A DNA stretch of 64,000 bases, taken from contig JAEMBT020000004.1 of assembly GCA_018873245.2 (NCBI GenBank), positions 11,282,652 through 11,346,651 of the forward strand, in the 5' to 3' direction. The translations under genes and the position numbers were made by a program. Positions 37,901 to 49,761 of the stretch are shown in pieces. Under the pieces are notes generated by a model, which saw nothing but the letters and a program-made list of their open reading frames with translations, was not told the DNA's origin and ran no database searches. Every line of letters starts with the position of its first letter. The stretch's first letter is position 1. The DNA is from Archegozetes longisetosus. Lineage: Eukaryota > Arthropoda > Arachnida > Sarcoptiformes > Trhypochthoniidae.

Positions 37901-40900
37901 TGAGTTAAGTACAGCACAGTCTCTACAGCAGGCCTACAATTAGAGTTAATTTAATGCCGATGAGCACACAATTAGTATTCAGTATGGGTGTGATAGTTAT
38001 ACAATCTGTATGTTTGCCGAACGCGTATTAAATTAATATTGATTTGGCTACCATCACAAAAGAGGTTCGATTTGTTTATACCCTATATGAGAGAATGGCC
38101 TCAAAGCGATTCACCCAAAAACAGATACTGCCTTATGCTAACTAATAATTGTACGAATTCAAGTCAATACTCATAAGTACTGATTGCGATTGCTGTTAAG
38201 GTGCAGCACCAACCAAAATAATACTCTATCATCTTATAGTTGACAAGTTGATAAGAGACAATTGTCGGGTGCAAGAACTTAAGAATAATTCTTTCCACAC
38301 CCAAATCGGTTTATATTATACAATAAGCTATGCGCCACAAAAACTTAATTTCATTTTTTGGCAGTCAATACTAATTCCTTATTCCATGCATCACTTGCTC
38401 GAAAAGCAGGAAGAGATAACATTAATCTTGTCATTTTCCGACAAAAATATTCAGCTCTAATACTTTTCTTATTCTTTTGAAAGTAAATTATTTTGAATAC
38501 TAATAGAAAACTTGAGCACATATTGCTTTCTGCCTTTGATTCTAGAATTTTTTAAGTATTATGTATTGATTTAATGCAAATATATGGTGGGAGGAGAACA
38601 TCAAATAAAAGTAAACCGCAGACCACACTCGAAATTTGATATATGCAAAGATTTACTAATGTGAACAGACCGAAGGGCACTATAGTATAATAAGTTAAAA
38701 GAAAAGAATAAATTTCGATTCGAGACGAGTAATTTGATCGAAAATATGCACCAAAGCCAACAAAGAACAAAATACGCACTTTTGACATTTAGCGTCTCAT
38801 AATTCTAGACACCGTTAACAAGTTAATCACTTATTAGCCTTTACAATCATGTGTAAATCAGCTAAACTGGTAAAGTTCCACAGAAGCTTACGGCTATATT
38901 TGCACATAGTATTGATGAAGACTCGCCGTGTCCATAGATATAAGTCAAGCTAGTAATCGTATGATACGTAAGTTATGCGCATTTCCACCTCATTCACCGC
39001 CATAGACATCGTAATGGTAGTGCACATCACATTAAACAAGACCTTTTATTTGCTCTTCAAACTTATTTTTCATGCCAGTGCGTTGTGTGTGGCAAATAAA
39101 TACATTAAGAACCTTATGAGTGAATAATACTTGATCTAAGTTTCATTATCAGTTTAAGAAGTTATAATATGTGAATTTTTTTTCTTGTTTGTGGAATTCA
39201 AAGTAGCTTATAGTACAGGTTATAGTATAGCGAATAAATACTTAGCAAATACTAGGCAGAGACACTTTATGAAATAAGAAACTAATATTTAATTCTTTTG
39301 GAGACCTATCATTTTTCAGGATTAACTGTTACACAACCGAAAGCTCAAATATAATTTAGGCGAACCGGCAGAAAAGATCGCGCATTCGCATGCATTTAAT
39401 TCCAGTTAGATTTTCCTTCCTATACATATTTTTTCTTTAAAATCTTTTAAAAACTGGATTTTCGGCAAATTTTCACAGTCGACCATTAAGTGCAATAACT
39501 CATGTGTTTGTCTGGCAATTTGATGGACTGTACCGAAATGTGGCACTGCCTTAATAGTAACAATATGTTACATTCTCTACTATCTGTTTGGCATACCAAT
39601 CATGTTCATAAACTTAGCTATAAGTATTAGCACAAAGAGCCATATTATTAACAACCTTAAGCAATCTTTTATGTTTCTTCATTGTCCATAAACAAGTTTC
39701 AATAAATAAAAGACTAGAAGAATATTGCTTTATTGTATAATATTTGAATGCCTTATTTTACAGCATCGCATCAGTCCAACAGAGCAACTACACCGACAAC
39801 AAACCCAAAGGCATTTATTACCAATTTTTGTTTTTGTTTTCTTTTTCGGGCATATTTTTTAAGATCACATTTATAATGTAGGCATACTTTATAAAGAATA
39901 GATAGATTATAATACTATTTTCAGGCATTGGATTTTTATGCATCAATACTTCGAATAAATGCTTAAATTACGTGCAAATATTCCGAATGATGCTGTACAT
40001 ATCAAAGCTGTTGTTCATATTCTCAAAATTTGCACAATATTAAAATCGGAGAGAAGCGAATCGAAGACAATTTGCTAAATTATTGGAAGACAGACAATAC
40101 AAATTCTTCTGAAATTATATCGGACTTTCAATACAACTTTCACCTTTTGAGAACTTTTGATCGAAATACGAACAGATTTTGAAGAATTGATATTCTGGTA
40201 AAAAATGAAAAGCACTTTAATTTTGCGCAAACTTATATTTCAAACTTTCTGACACTTCAAGTATAATCTCAAAAATTGTGTACTTCACTTTGTTTTTAAG
40301 GAAAGTATTATGAAAGTGACTGAAAATAAATTGAGAAACACAAATAAGAGCATATTTCTAGCAAACTCTGATTTTGCATCAATTCTCATTATAACCTGGA
40401 CTCTTATTGGAATAATTTATTTAGATTTGTTTTTATGGTGCATTACCAAAGGCTAACAATAATGCGCTCGTAGGTATTTATGAAGCTCTCGAAATATAAC
40501 TTATGTTTTAGATATTTAGTCATGACTTTTAAAAGAAAAATGAGTCGCATAAAAAAGTAATCAACAAAACATGTTGACGAAGGCATGCATTTGGGTAAAC
40601 ATTTCAACAGACACTATGCGTGCGTATAGGTTCATGATGATAATTTGGTGGTATATTTGCACAACACTAACCACTTTTCAATTATTGAATATTTATCGAG
40701 TATAGCCTTGAAAAGTGACTCAAAAATAAATTCTTCCGAAGTACGTGAACTAGTAGCTTAGCTACTAAAATAGCTTGCAAATTTTTCAGAAAAGTCTCCT
40801 TTTCAAAATTAAAGAGTTTGTTATTCATCCATTTCTAGCAAACCAGTGATAAATTACTTAAACTTAAAAACATAAAAAAAATTTAATCGAGGATAATTTT

Positions 40901-42277
40901 TAAATCATAAGAGAATATTAATGAAATGATTGATCAAATATGATTAATAGAGTGTCGCGAATTTTTCAATAACTAAACCAAAATTTCAAGTAAATACCTA
41001 GTTATCAGAGGATCAAAAAGTTGTTTAGTTTTTCTCAGCTTTTGCTTAAATTTGTTATCTTTCTTTCGCAATTCGAGTCGACCAAGTTTCACTTGAAGCT
41101 ATAGCTCAAAAGTGTATCAATAAATGTTTTCAATTAAATTAAGTTATGTTATATTTAGTCATAACAACATTTTACTATAGCTTTGAAGTTTGCAACTAAA
41201 CATAATTTCTTTTGAAAAACACCGCGAGACTAAAATTACATCTATTTATGCGAACTTTATTTCAATCTTTATTGAGACGAATATATAATTGATTAAAAAA
41301 TTGATAAACACATTGAGAAAGAATGATCAATTATGAACTTTTTGGGAAAGAGAGCAAAAACTAGAGTGTGGAATACTTTTGCGCCTACACTAGAAATTGG
41401 ATTTCACAGTTAAATTTGCATTAAAGGTTTGCTGTCAATTCTTTTGGCTGTTATACTTTTTTATAGTATTACTTTACAGAACATTCAAATTTATAGCGGA
41501 TAAATCATAAAACTTGCCTTCAATTCAATAAACAATAAACAACATAAGCCTTATTTTTGCGCTGTTTCTAATTTTTGACATAAAATTTTACTGTTTCTAA
41601 GGCGTGACAGTACTATCTGTTTAAAATCAAATGGAATTATTACACCATTCAAATAGGATTGTAATGTTTAAATCGAAAAATGCTATTTGCAGTCATTTTC
41701 GATATTCGCGGCGTTTCCTTTACAAAAAAAGTGCAAAAGACAAACGATAAAAGTTATAATAATAAAAACTTTATACCATTAGAACAAACTTGAAATACTG
41801 TTTCCAAGAGTAAAGTAAAGTAACACAAGATTACTATCTGCACAACTATTGAAAGCTTTGATTCGAGAAATTAATGAATGCACAAAGTTATTATGAATGC
41901 TTATAATTCGAAATGAGAAGTGAAGTTCTTAGTGTGCAGTGACGTTAAACTTAGAAAAACTGCAAATTAATTAACCTCAATATTATTGCGGAAAAATCAT
42001 AAAAATGCAAAAACGAATACTTTTCAAGTCTAAATCAACCAAAAAGTTATTAAATTTATTCAAAGATAAGAGAGGTAGAAAAATCAGATTATCAATCGAT
42101 ACTTCAAGTCATTTGATCTTTGAAGGCAAACGTCCCACTGATGGCACGCGTACCAAAACATAGCAAATCTTAATCGCTTCTAATACAATAAGCCCTATTT
42201 AAAAATCCAAATGAATAACTTAGAAGTTGGAAAATACTTTGAAATGATATTCGGCCTCTCTGTTTAGCCGATTACAC

Positions 42278-42279
<2 letters not shown>

Positions 42280-42327
<48 letters not shown>
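42280..42327. repeat. (CT)24 microsatellite
   Basis: Uninterrupted CT array about 1.5 kb upstream of the USF3 start codon; on the minus strand it is a GAGA tract. Confidence 0.97.
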
Positions 42328-42330
<3 letters not shown>

Positions 42331-43851
42331 TTTCATCTAACAAATCATGTTTGACTTTGCATTTCGTGGTTTATGATATTTATCAGTAACTTCTATCTAG
42401 AAGTTTGAATCATGAAAAAAGCTAATAAATCTTATTAATGCATCCTTTCTATCGGCAGCTTATAAAATGAAAACCGCTTCAACAAAATTCTCAAAAATCT
42501 TTATATAAACCATTTCTATTTAACATTTTATGCTAAGGGGAATGCGTGCAAGTTTTCAGGCATTTTTAGCGCTGTTTGCATCAAAATATTACATTTGAAT
42601 TGGTTTTAAGCTTGAATTCAGTATCAAATCAAGTATAAGGAGTTAAGAAATATATAAGTGAAGAGAAGCGTATAAGTGCTATCAGATAAGAATCAAACAC
42701 ATCGCACGGATCTTAAGTTCAAAATTATTATTGCTACACGACAAAAACTAAATTGTTTGTATACTGTTATAGTGTGTATAGTATAAGTGCATAATATTAT
42801 TAAACTTACTTATAATTTAGCTTAAAAGCAATTATTAGTAGAAAAAACTTAACGATTAGTTTACTGTTTAATGTTTAGGTCAATTACTGCTATGAAAATG
42901 GATTACTCTTCAAGTCTTTTACAATGCATGCACTCTTCAAAACTTATTTATTATTATGTAGTTTTGTGATCTAAGTAAAGCAACTTTTTTTAGATTACAG
43001 AAGCTTTATTCAAGCTATCAATTATATTATACATTAAAGTTTTATATAATTCAATATTAAAAATCGATTATTATATAAATCATAATCCAAGGACAAGATC
43101 TTATCACAAAATCAAAGAATCTCACTGAATGTAAGTCATTTCATTGTAATTATTTAATGGTTTACAAATTAAACATTGTTTCAATGAATTACTCTTTGTT
43201 TGCTATGCCACTCTATAACTCAGACAAATTAGTCGATGGTTTTCAAATTTATTTAAGCAAACATTCAGACTAAAAGTTTAGTTTTTCATTGCATTTATTA
43301 GCGATAATCGATTGCATTTCAGATGAGACCGAGTCCTTACTTCTCAATCAACTATTAATAACATTCAACTAATTTTTTTAAATGATACCAAATATTCAAT
43401 TTATGTTAATTTATGCATAGATTGAAAATTTCGATAAATAATTAAATAGCAAACTATCGATACTTCAAAAATTAATGAAAAATTGAAGCTCTGATTGAAT
43501 TTTCATGAGTATTAATAAATTGATTTTAATTTTAAAAACGTAACATTTTTACGAAAATTATCTGAGACTCATTTAAAAGTTTCAGAAAACTTGAAGCGAA
43601 GTAAAAACCTTTTTTATGCGCGAATCGCTTTGAGTGATATGTGGCAGATCAGAGCCATCGAGTGATACGAATTCGAAATTAAAGACCAAAATAAACAAAT
43701 AATTTGTCCCATCTTTCATCCAAATGACTGCAAATCAAATAAATAATTATAAGGATTACAAAAATGTTGACTGTTTTCCAACGAGTTTAAGACAATCATT
43801 TATTTTTTAAAAAATTTTATTTGAATAAAATGTGAAGCAAAAGATAATAAA

Positions 43852-43904
43852 ATGGAGAAATCGAAAGTGAGCGATACTTCCAAAGCCATTGATGACGAAA
43901 TTTG
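43852..43904 (+). CDS. USF3: USF3 exon 1
   Basis: 53 nt with start codon; encodes MEKSKVSDTSKAIDDEI and two bases of a cysteine codon, ending at a tttg|gtatta donor in phase 2. There is no close protein signature in such a short N-terminus. The choice rests on the ATG context, the donor, and exact phase agreement with the bHLH exon 74 bases downstream. Confidence 0.7.
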
Positions 43905-46900
43905 GTATTAATTCACATTTAATTCACTTTGATTTCAATATTTTATCTTCAATTTAATATTGTTTTTGAATTATCCAGTATTTCGGCCACTAAAATAAGG
44001 AATGATATGAAACGTAGAGTTCATAATGGAATCGAGAAAAGAAGGAAAGATAAAATCAATTATTGGATTCATAAAATTGCAGATTTGTTGCCATTCAAAG
44101 ACCCGAAAAGAGAATCAAAAACCCATTTGTTGGAAAATATTTATCAGTATATTCTCAGCTTAAAAGAAAAGAATGAAAGTTTGATGTTTGGAAATATAAA
44201 CACAATTCACGGTTAGAGCTATTAGTCAATAGTTTTAAGTCAATTAAGAGTTTTTTAATAGTAAGAAATCACTAAATATTTTGTTTATTTGATTAGCCGA
44301 AGAAGTTCGTCGCTTAACGAAAAAGTGCAAAGAATTGGAAGAAAAGAATATAAGTTATTATCGATTATTACAAACGGCCGGTATTTCACCAAACGCTTCG
44401 CCAGAAGATATTTGGGATCGCCCAAAGAAGAAGTATTCAAATAAGATAACGAAAGAACAGATACAGTCGAGTGCCTTATTTAAGAAATGTTTTAATGATA
44501 TTTTGTCTGATTCTGAGACAACTCTTATTAACAATAATAATAAGAGAAACAGTAGTGATTCCGAACCAAATGACCAACAGATTCCTAGTAGTAATTCTAA
44601 TAAGAAGTCAAAGTCTAAAAGTAAGACAAAAAAGAGAAAGGAGTCTAAAAAAGAAATTGATGGAAAGGACTCGCCACCGACTCCTCTCATGTCGAATAGT
44701 TCAAACAATACGATAAGTAGTAATACGAATAGTTCGACAAGTGGTCAAACCTCTAGTTCTGGATCAATTGTTTTATTGAATGATCAAAATGTGTCGACAG
44801 TGAGTGATGAAACTCCACGACTGATTGTCAACTCTGGAAGTGGCCTCAACTCATTGAATACAATACAAATTCGTCCAACAGTTGGGACACAACAGTTGCA
44901 GTTCTTGTCTACAGCTCCAACAATCGACACGACAATGCATTCAAACGCTAACTTACTTTCAGGACAGCTATTATTTAATCTAAACCCAACTCCACCACAA
45001 CCCCAAGCAACTGCTGTTCTATTACCAAATGGTCAGATCTTGCCGATCATTACTCAGCCACAACCACCGCAGCAGCCTTTAATTTATGCTCCAAATCATG
45101 GGTTCTTGCTGACTACTCCGACAGCAGCACAAACACAACCAACTATTATTACAGGACAAACGGCTAGTATTGCAACTAATATTACAGCTAATACAATACA
45201 TTTGGCGCCCGCTCTAAATGAATCTCAAAGTCAAAAGAGTGTTGCTAATCAGAATCTAAAAACTAAGGTCAAAACAACGACCATAGAAACAGTTCCAATA
45301 TCTCCAAAACCTATTAAGCGCAAAGTTAATAAAAAGCATAAGAAAATATTAGCGCCAAAAGCAAAAATTCATAAGAAAGATAATCATGTGATTGATATGA
45401 ATAATAGTAATAATGACGCAAAGAACTCAAATTCAGACATTTCGACAGAAATTAGTGATGAAATAAGTAAAAATGTTGAAATTTTGAATAATAATAAGAC
45501 TAGCAGTAGTGATAATTCTAAAAGTAGTAATAATAGTGCAGAATCAGATGAAATCTCTAAATCAAGAGTGACAACAACTAAAACCACTCCTGAATCTGAT
45601 GCTGATAACTGTGATATTTTGGCGAAAGCGACTGAATCTATATTTTCTCCGCCACCCAATAGTGAAAAATGTAATAAAAAAGAGGATTTGAGTGTAAGCG
45701 AAGGAATTAAGAAACATTCAAATAACGATAATACTAGTGATAAATGTAAGAAAAGACAAGATTCTCAACCAAAGTCAAGCAATGATAATCAAAACGAGGT
45801 TATCAGTAAATATTGTGCTAACATTACTAACAAGGCTATTGAATTAATTAATGACACGAATAAAAATGATAATTATGTTACGACTAATGAAAATAATTCT
45901 AAAATTGAGCAAAATATAGCTGTAGGTAATAAGGAGGAGATCATTAAAAAATCAAATAACGCTACGAATGATAGTTCTGGTTCTGATAGCGCTCATAAAT
46001 TATCGAATGATGAACGAACTGCGGAAGCTACATTCACTGATAGCAGTATTATTAGTTCTTGTCAGAACTCTTCGACTACTAGTACACTAACGTTTGGCTT
46101 TTGTAATGCACAAAATCATAACAATAACAATGAAAGCCAGACTATTGTTAATGAGAATGAGTTGCCATCACTTCTATTGAGCAGTTTGACTGATGAGAAT
46201 GACGTTTCGGCCGAATCGGTTCACAGTGTCTCAAACTCAAGCCTTCCGGCATTTTTGAGTTTATCTCCTGAACATCTGACGGAATTTTTGCCTAAAGACA
46301 ACATTACTAATAGTACACAAACCACTTCTACTCCGCTGACAAGAGAACCTCTTTCTGGAAACAGCATTCAATTTAGACTCAATTCTAATGAGCAAAATGT
46401 TGATCAGCACTCTATCAGACACGAAAGCACTAGAATTCAACATCAAAAGATCAAACATTTCCACAATATTCAAAAAGTAACGAAATCTCAGTGGCGTCAA
46501 CACCACAAACAGAAACGCGCTCCTACTCATCAAATTTTCCAACCATTTCAAGCCTAATAAATAATGAATTTTCTGAATTTCCAACTAATAAGTCGGTTCC
46601 TAATAATTCAAATAGTTACTTAGAAAATTTAAATCCGAATATAAATAAAGTAAATCATCAGAGCAACAATTTTGTGCAGTTTCCCCTCCAAAATGATAAC
46701 TCACTAATGCCATTATATCCAATGCATCCGTATCAAAATCATTTGAACAATAATAGTAATAATAATAACAATAATAATAATGTTAATGCAAACAGAGATA
46801 TCAATTCTAATAGTAATCAAACATTTTTCAATCCAAACGAAACTCAATCAACTATATTGAGCAATACAGCTGCAAAAGCGCCGCAAAACCAATCACAGAC

Positions 46901-49709
46901 TCGACCACAACAACAACAACAGGCACAACAACCACAACCAAAGCCATCACAAACACATTCATCACAAGTACCACAGTCTCAGCCGCAAACACAACCTACT
47001 AATAACGTGATGCCAATCAGAACGCATCGAAATTCCTCATCAGAACAACAGTTACAGCCACAACACAATAACGTAAGACAAGAACAAAGACATCCGCCAC
47101 AACAACCACAACATTCTAGAGAATCAGTTCCGTCAACTACAACAACCACTAATACATTGAATAAGACAACAAATAGTGCCCAATATTCGACTCAAAATTC
47201 ATTTTCAAGTTATTCGGCAGAAGCACTGATTCGTCAAAACGAACCATCGCTCGAACAAATACAAGCGAATGATCAAAACAGATATAATAACAACAATAAT
47301 AATTCAATTTCATCTCGAATACCACAACAAAATCAAAGTCAATCTTCAAATATGAGTTTTTCTGATACGAGTGGAATCCGAAGTTCGTCGCGCGCTACCA
47401 TTTCTTATTCGGCAGAAAGTCTTATTCAGTCTAATTCAATAAATAATTCAAACCAAGTAACGAATAAATCTTCGCGAAGAGAAGTGGAAAACGAATCATT
47501 AAATAATGCCAGTAACGATAATCGGATCTCTTATTATCAGCACATGAACAATAATACTAACAATGGAAACAGTAATAATCCAACTCAGAGGAATGACCAA
47601 AACGCTAACACTCTATTCAACTTTGATCATACATTGAATTCTAGAATTACGACTTCAACTTCAAGCGCAACATCTCATAATTTCAATAACAATATGTCAG
47701 TTGGTTATCCGCAAATCACATTCAATTCTCATCTACCAGATATTCGAACATCAACTGCAACCACTTCTTCAAACTCTTCGTTATTCCCAATCGGTTCGAA
47801 TTCTACAACAGTTGTCAGCAATACAAGTAACACTAATAGAAGTTTAAGTTCAACACCTGCCAATTCGATCAATTCTAATAATAGTAATAATAACAATACA
47901 AATAGTAGTATAAATAGTAATACTAATAATAGTCTTAATAGTAATAATCCTGTAAATAATACTAATAATAACAACCAGTCAGCAAACAGTCAGTCGGTCT
48001 CAAGTTTAGGAGTTGGTCAACATAGTCCTATCATATATCCGTCTCATTCGCAAAATTCAAACACACAGCAAAACAAACGGACTGCAAACACATTCAATCC
48101 ACCGGTCAATCCATTTAGTCATTCAAGCGTTGAAAGTTATGTAAATACAAGTAATACAAGTATGTATTCAAGTAGTTCACTGGTCGACACTTCTAATCAT
48201 TATCAAAGAAGTACTCGAAATAATGACATTCGGTTGACAAACTGTTTACAACCAACAAATCAGAATGTCAACACATCAGTGCCTCAACATAATAATCCAA
48301 ACTCTGGCTGTTTCTTCTCCAATACCGGTCCCGTATCTGTTCATTCAAATACGACTTCATTCTTTCCTCCGTCTTCTGCCACACCATTTCCACCATTACT
48401 TCCAAGCGCTGCTTCACCTTTCGATGCGACCACTTTTGGTGGTTCACACAGAGCTCCGATGTTTGCAAATACTTTTATGACTGATTTTAATGCGTCTTTT
48501 GTTAATAGCAGTGGAAGCAATTCATTGACACCAATAGCGAGCACTAATTTCAATATTAATTCTCCTATTGTTAATAACAATAATAGTAATACTGCTAATA
48601 CTAATAACAAGTCTCGAGATCAGCAACAATCGCATACAAGAAGCTCTTCAGCTAATATGTCTCGAAGCCCTAACCCTTCAAAACACACTAAAATTAGTAC
48701 AAGTAATGCAAATAATACGAAATCGAGTTCTAAGAAGAGCAGTAATGCTAACAAACAACAAAACACAACTTCAGATACGACTAACAATTCTTCGACAAAC
48801 TCAACATTGCGTCATTTGAATGACAACAACAACTACTTTTCGATGTCGGATTTCGTGTCATCGACGGCAACAACGCCTCAAACGAATAATCGATATTCGA
48901 ATTTCTTTTCGAATCCCCAGACACATACTCCGAGTCGACATCCGGTTCCGTCACCTGTTTCTCTTCCATCAACTCATTCATCAACCAATAAGAACACGAC
49001 ATCGAGTGCAGACACTTCTTCGTCGTACCCATTATTCAGACCTCAATCGCAAAACAATGGAATAAATATTAATTTTCAATCAAGTCCTGGAAGTTTTAGC
49101 GTGAATTCATTGCATAACGCAAACCGAAGCGCTTCGACGACCACTGCATCAAATTTTGTGCCGAGTTCGTCACATCACTCACATCATGTCACGAACTTTA
49201 ACTTAAGTAACATATTTCCTGATATCAATTCGAATGCTACCGAAAGTTTGTCATTATCTCCAATGAAGTTCGGAACTGCGAACCCAATCCTAGCTCCCCC
49301 TCCGCCGCCACCCCCACCTCCGGTCGCACCAGTAGTTCCACCACCTGTTGCCTCATCTGTAGGTCAGTCATCATCGATGGATATAAGCGCTACAACTTAT
49401 CCAAACCATAGCGGATCACATCATCAGAATCTATACCATTCTCATCATCACAGTTCAAGAATATCGACACCACATAACACAATGCCTTTCAATAGTTTCT
49501 TGAGTTCTGGTACGACTTCTACGCAACACACGAATACCCATAATTTTGATCATCACTTGACCGGTAATAATAGAACTTCATCGACATCACAGATGACAGG
49601 GATAGGAAATAGTTCCCATTCCTCGCCATCATTTGCATCTTCCCATCACAGCCATCACACGTACGCCAATATCGTTCCGTCGTTTAACTTTTCAATGCAC
49701 GAACACTAA
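43852..49709 (+). CDS. USF3: USF3 (KIAA2018) orthologue, very large bHLH transcription regulator
   Basis: About 1,890 codons, near the 2,245 of human USF3. Exons: 43852-43904, 43979-44211, and coding sequence from 44297 to the TAA at 49707-49709 with one frame switch between about 46434 and 46557. The bHLH (residues about 30-85) keeps the His-Glu-Arg basic residues of CACGTG binders (HNGIEKRRKDKIN) and continues into AEEVRRLTKKCKELEEKN. Family-specific islands recur in the human order: LLQTAGI, NCDILAKATESIFSPPP, LTEFLPKDNITNST, SSYSAEALI, NDIRLTNC and NFNLSNIFPDI near the C-terminus. The rest is Ser/Asn/Gln-rich low complexity, which fits a nuclear regulator with disordered regions. Two short introns (74 and 85 bp) lie in the 5' part. 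The ATG sits in an AAAATGG context. A poly(A) signal follows 46 bases after the stop. Confidence 0.9.
43979..44211 (+). CDS. USF3: USF3 exon 2: bHLH domain
   Basis: After ttttgaattatccag. Encodes ISATKIRNDMKRRVHNGIEK, RRKDKINYWIHKIADLLPF, and helix 2 through YQYILSLKEKNESLMF. Ends in phase 1 before gttaga. The basic region has His, Glu and Arg at the E-box contact positions. Confidence 0.92.
44297..46557 (+). CDS. USF3: USF3 exon 3, 5' frame block
   Basis: After tttatttgattag, phase 1. Starts (A)EEVRRLTKKCKELEEKN, matching the zipper-like extension of human USF3, then LLQTAGI. It continues as one open frame with Lys-rich patches (about 44603-44665), a Gln/Pro/Thr-rich stretch around 44990-45200 and Asn/Ser-rich linkers. 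ILAKATESIFS and LTEFLPKDNITNST match human islands. The frame closes at a TAA at 46555, but family-like composition appears to leave this frame by about 46480. The exact end of use is unresolved. Confidence 0.88.
46434..49709 (+). CDS. USF3: USF3 3' frame block
   Basis: Open in the -1 frame relative to the 5' block from just after a TAG at 46431-46433. Contains PTISSLINN, Gln/Pro/His-rich stretches (about 46890-47110), two copies of a SYSAE(A/S)LI motif (47205-47231 and 47403-47426), poly-Asn/Ser runs, NDIRLTNC, a polyproline run (near 49292-49326), and the NFNLSNIFPDI C-terminal island. Ends at TAA 49707-49709. There is no ATG before the first conserved motif that would suit an independent gene. 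Order of motifs matches the human protein, so this is the same gene. Confidence 0.88.
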   Translation, partial: NSTSKDQTFPQYSKSNEISVASTPQTETRSYSSNFPTISSLINNEFSEFPTNKSVPNNSNSYLENLNPNINKVNHQSNNFVQFPLQNDNSLMPLYPMHPYQNHLNNNSNNNNNNNNVNANRDINSNSNQTFFNPNETQSTILSNTAAKAPQNQSQTRPQQQQQAQQPQPKPSQTHSSQVPQSQPQTQPTNNVMPIRTHRNSSSEQQLQPQHNNVRQEQRHPPQQPQHSRESVPSTTTTTNTLNKTTNSAQYSTQNSFSSYSAEALIRQNEPSLEQIQANDQNRYNNNNNNSISSRIPQQNQSQSSNMSFSDTSGIRSSSRATISYSAESLIQSNSINNSNQVTNKSSRREVENESLNNASNDNRISYYQHMNNNTNNGNSNNPTQRNDQNANTLFNFDHTLNSRITTSTSSATSHNFNNNMSVGYPQITFNSHLPDIRTSTATTSSNSSLFPIGSNSTTVVSNTSNTNRSLSSTPANSINSNNSNNNNTNSSINSNTNNSLNSNNPVNNTNNNNQSANSQSVSSLGVGQHSPIIYPSHSQNSNTQQNKRTANTFNPPVNPFSHSSVESYVNTSNTSMYSSSSLVDTSNHYQRSTRNNDIRLTNCLQPTNQNVNTSVPQHNNPNSGCFFSNTGPVSVHSNTTSFFPPSSATPFPPLLPSAASPFDATTFGGSHRAPMFANTFMTDFNASFVNSSGSNSLTPIASTNFNINSPIVNNNNSNTANTNNKSRDQQQSHTRSSSANMSRSPNPSKHTKISTSNANNTKSSSKKSSNANKQQNTTSDTTNNSSTNSTLRHLNDNNNYFSMSDFVSSTATTPQTNNRYSNFFSNPQTHTPSRHPVPSPVSLPSTHSSTNKNTTSSADTSSSYPLFRPQSQNNGININFQSSPGSFSVNSLHNANRSASTTTASNFVPSSSHHSHHVTNFNLSNIFPDINSNATESLSLSPMKFGTANPILAPPPPPPPPPVAPVVPPPVASSVGQSSSMDISATTYPNHSGSHHQNLYHSHHHSSRISTPHNTMPFNSFLSSGTTSTQHTNTHNFDHHLTGNNRTSSTSQMTGIGNSSHSSPSFASSHHSHHTYANIVPSFNFSMHEH

Positions 49710-49755
49710 TGTTAATTGATGTTAATTTTTATCTAATTATTATATTCTTCAACAT

Positions 49756-49761
49756 AATAAA
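49756..49761 (+). terminator. USF3 polyadenylation signal (AATAAA)
   Basis: Canonical hexamer 46 bases after the USF3 stop, followed by a T-rich stretch (aattttttca). It implies a very short 3' UTR. Other hexamers further on would allow a longer form. Confidence 0.6.

Larger units (their letters stand above)
29363..43851. other. Intergenic region between PRDM and USF3
   Basis: About 14.5 kb of AT-rich DNA. It contains two long dinucleotide arrays (34898-34957 and 42280-42327). Frames of 60-80 codons occur on both strands at chance density, and none resembles a known domain. No RNA gene or transposon was recognised. Likely holds distal regulatory DNA for the two flanking regulator genes. Confidence 0.5.

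Noticed and set aside
44358..44708. Long leucine/phenylalanine-rich minus-strand frame
   Set aside because: It is the antisense of Ser/Asn/Lys-rich USF3 codons; low-complexity AAT/AGT codons read backward as Ile/Leu/Thr without stops.
46313..46491. Possible 179-bp USF3 intron (gtacac to ctcag) that would fix the frame
   Set aside because: Phase fits, but it would remove sequence aligning to a human USF3 island (after LTEFLPKDNITNS), and both splice sites are weak.
47729..47974. Leucine-rich minus-strand frame inside USF3
   Set aside because: Antisense shadow of an AAT/AGT (Asn/Ser) repeat stretch; no domain and no start context.
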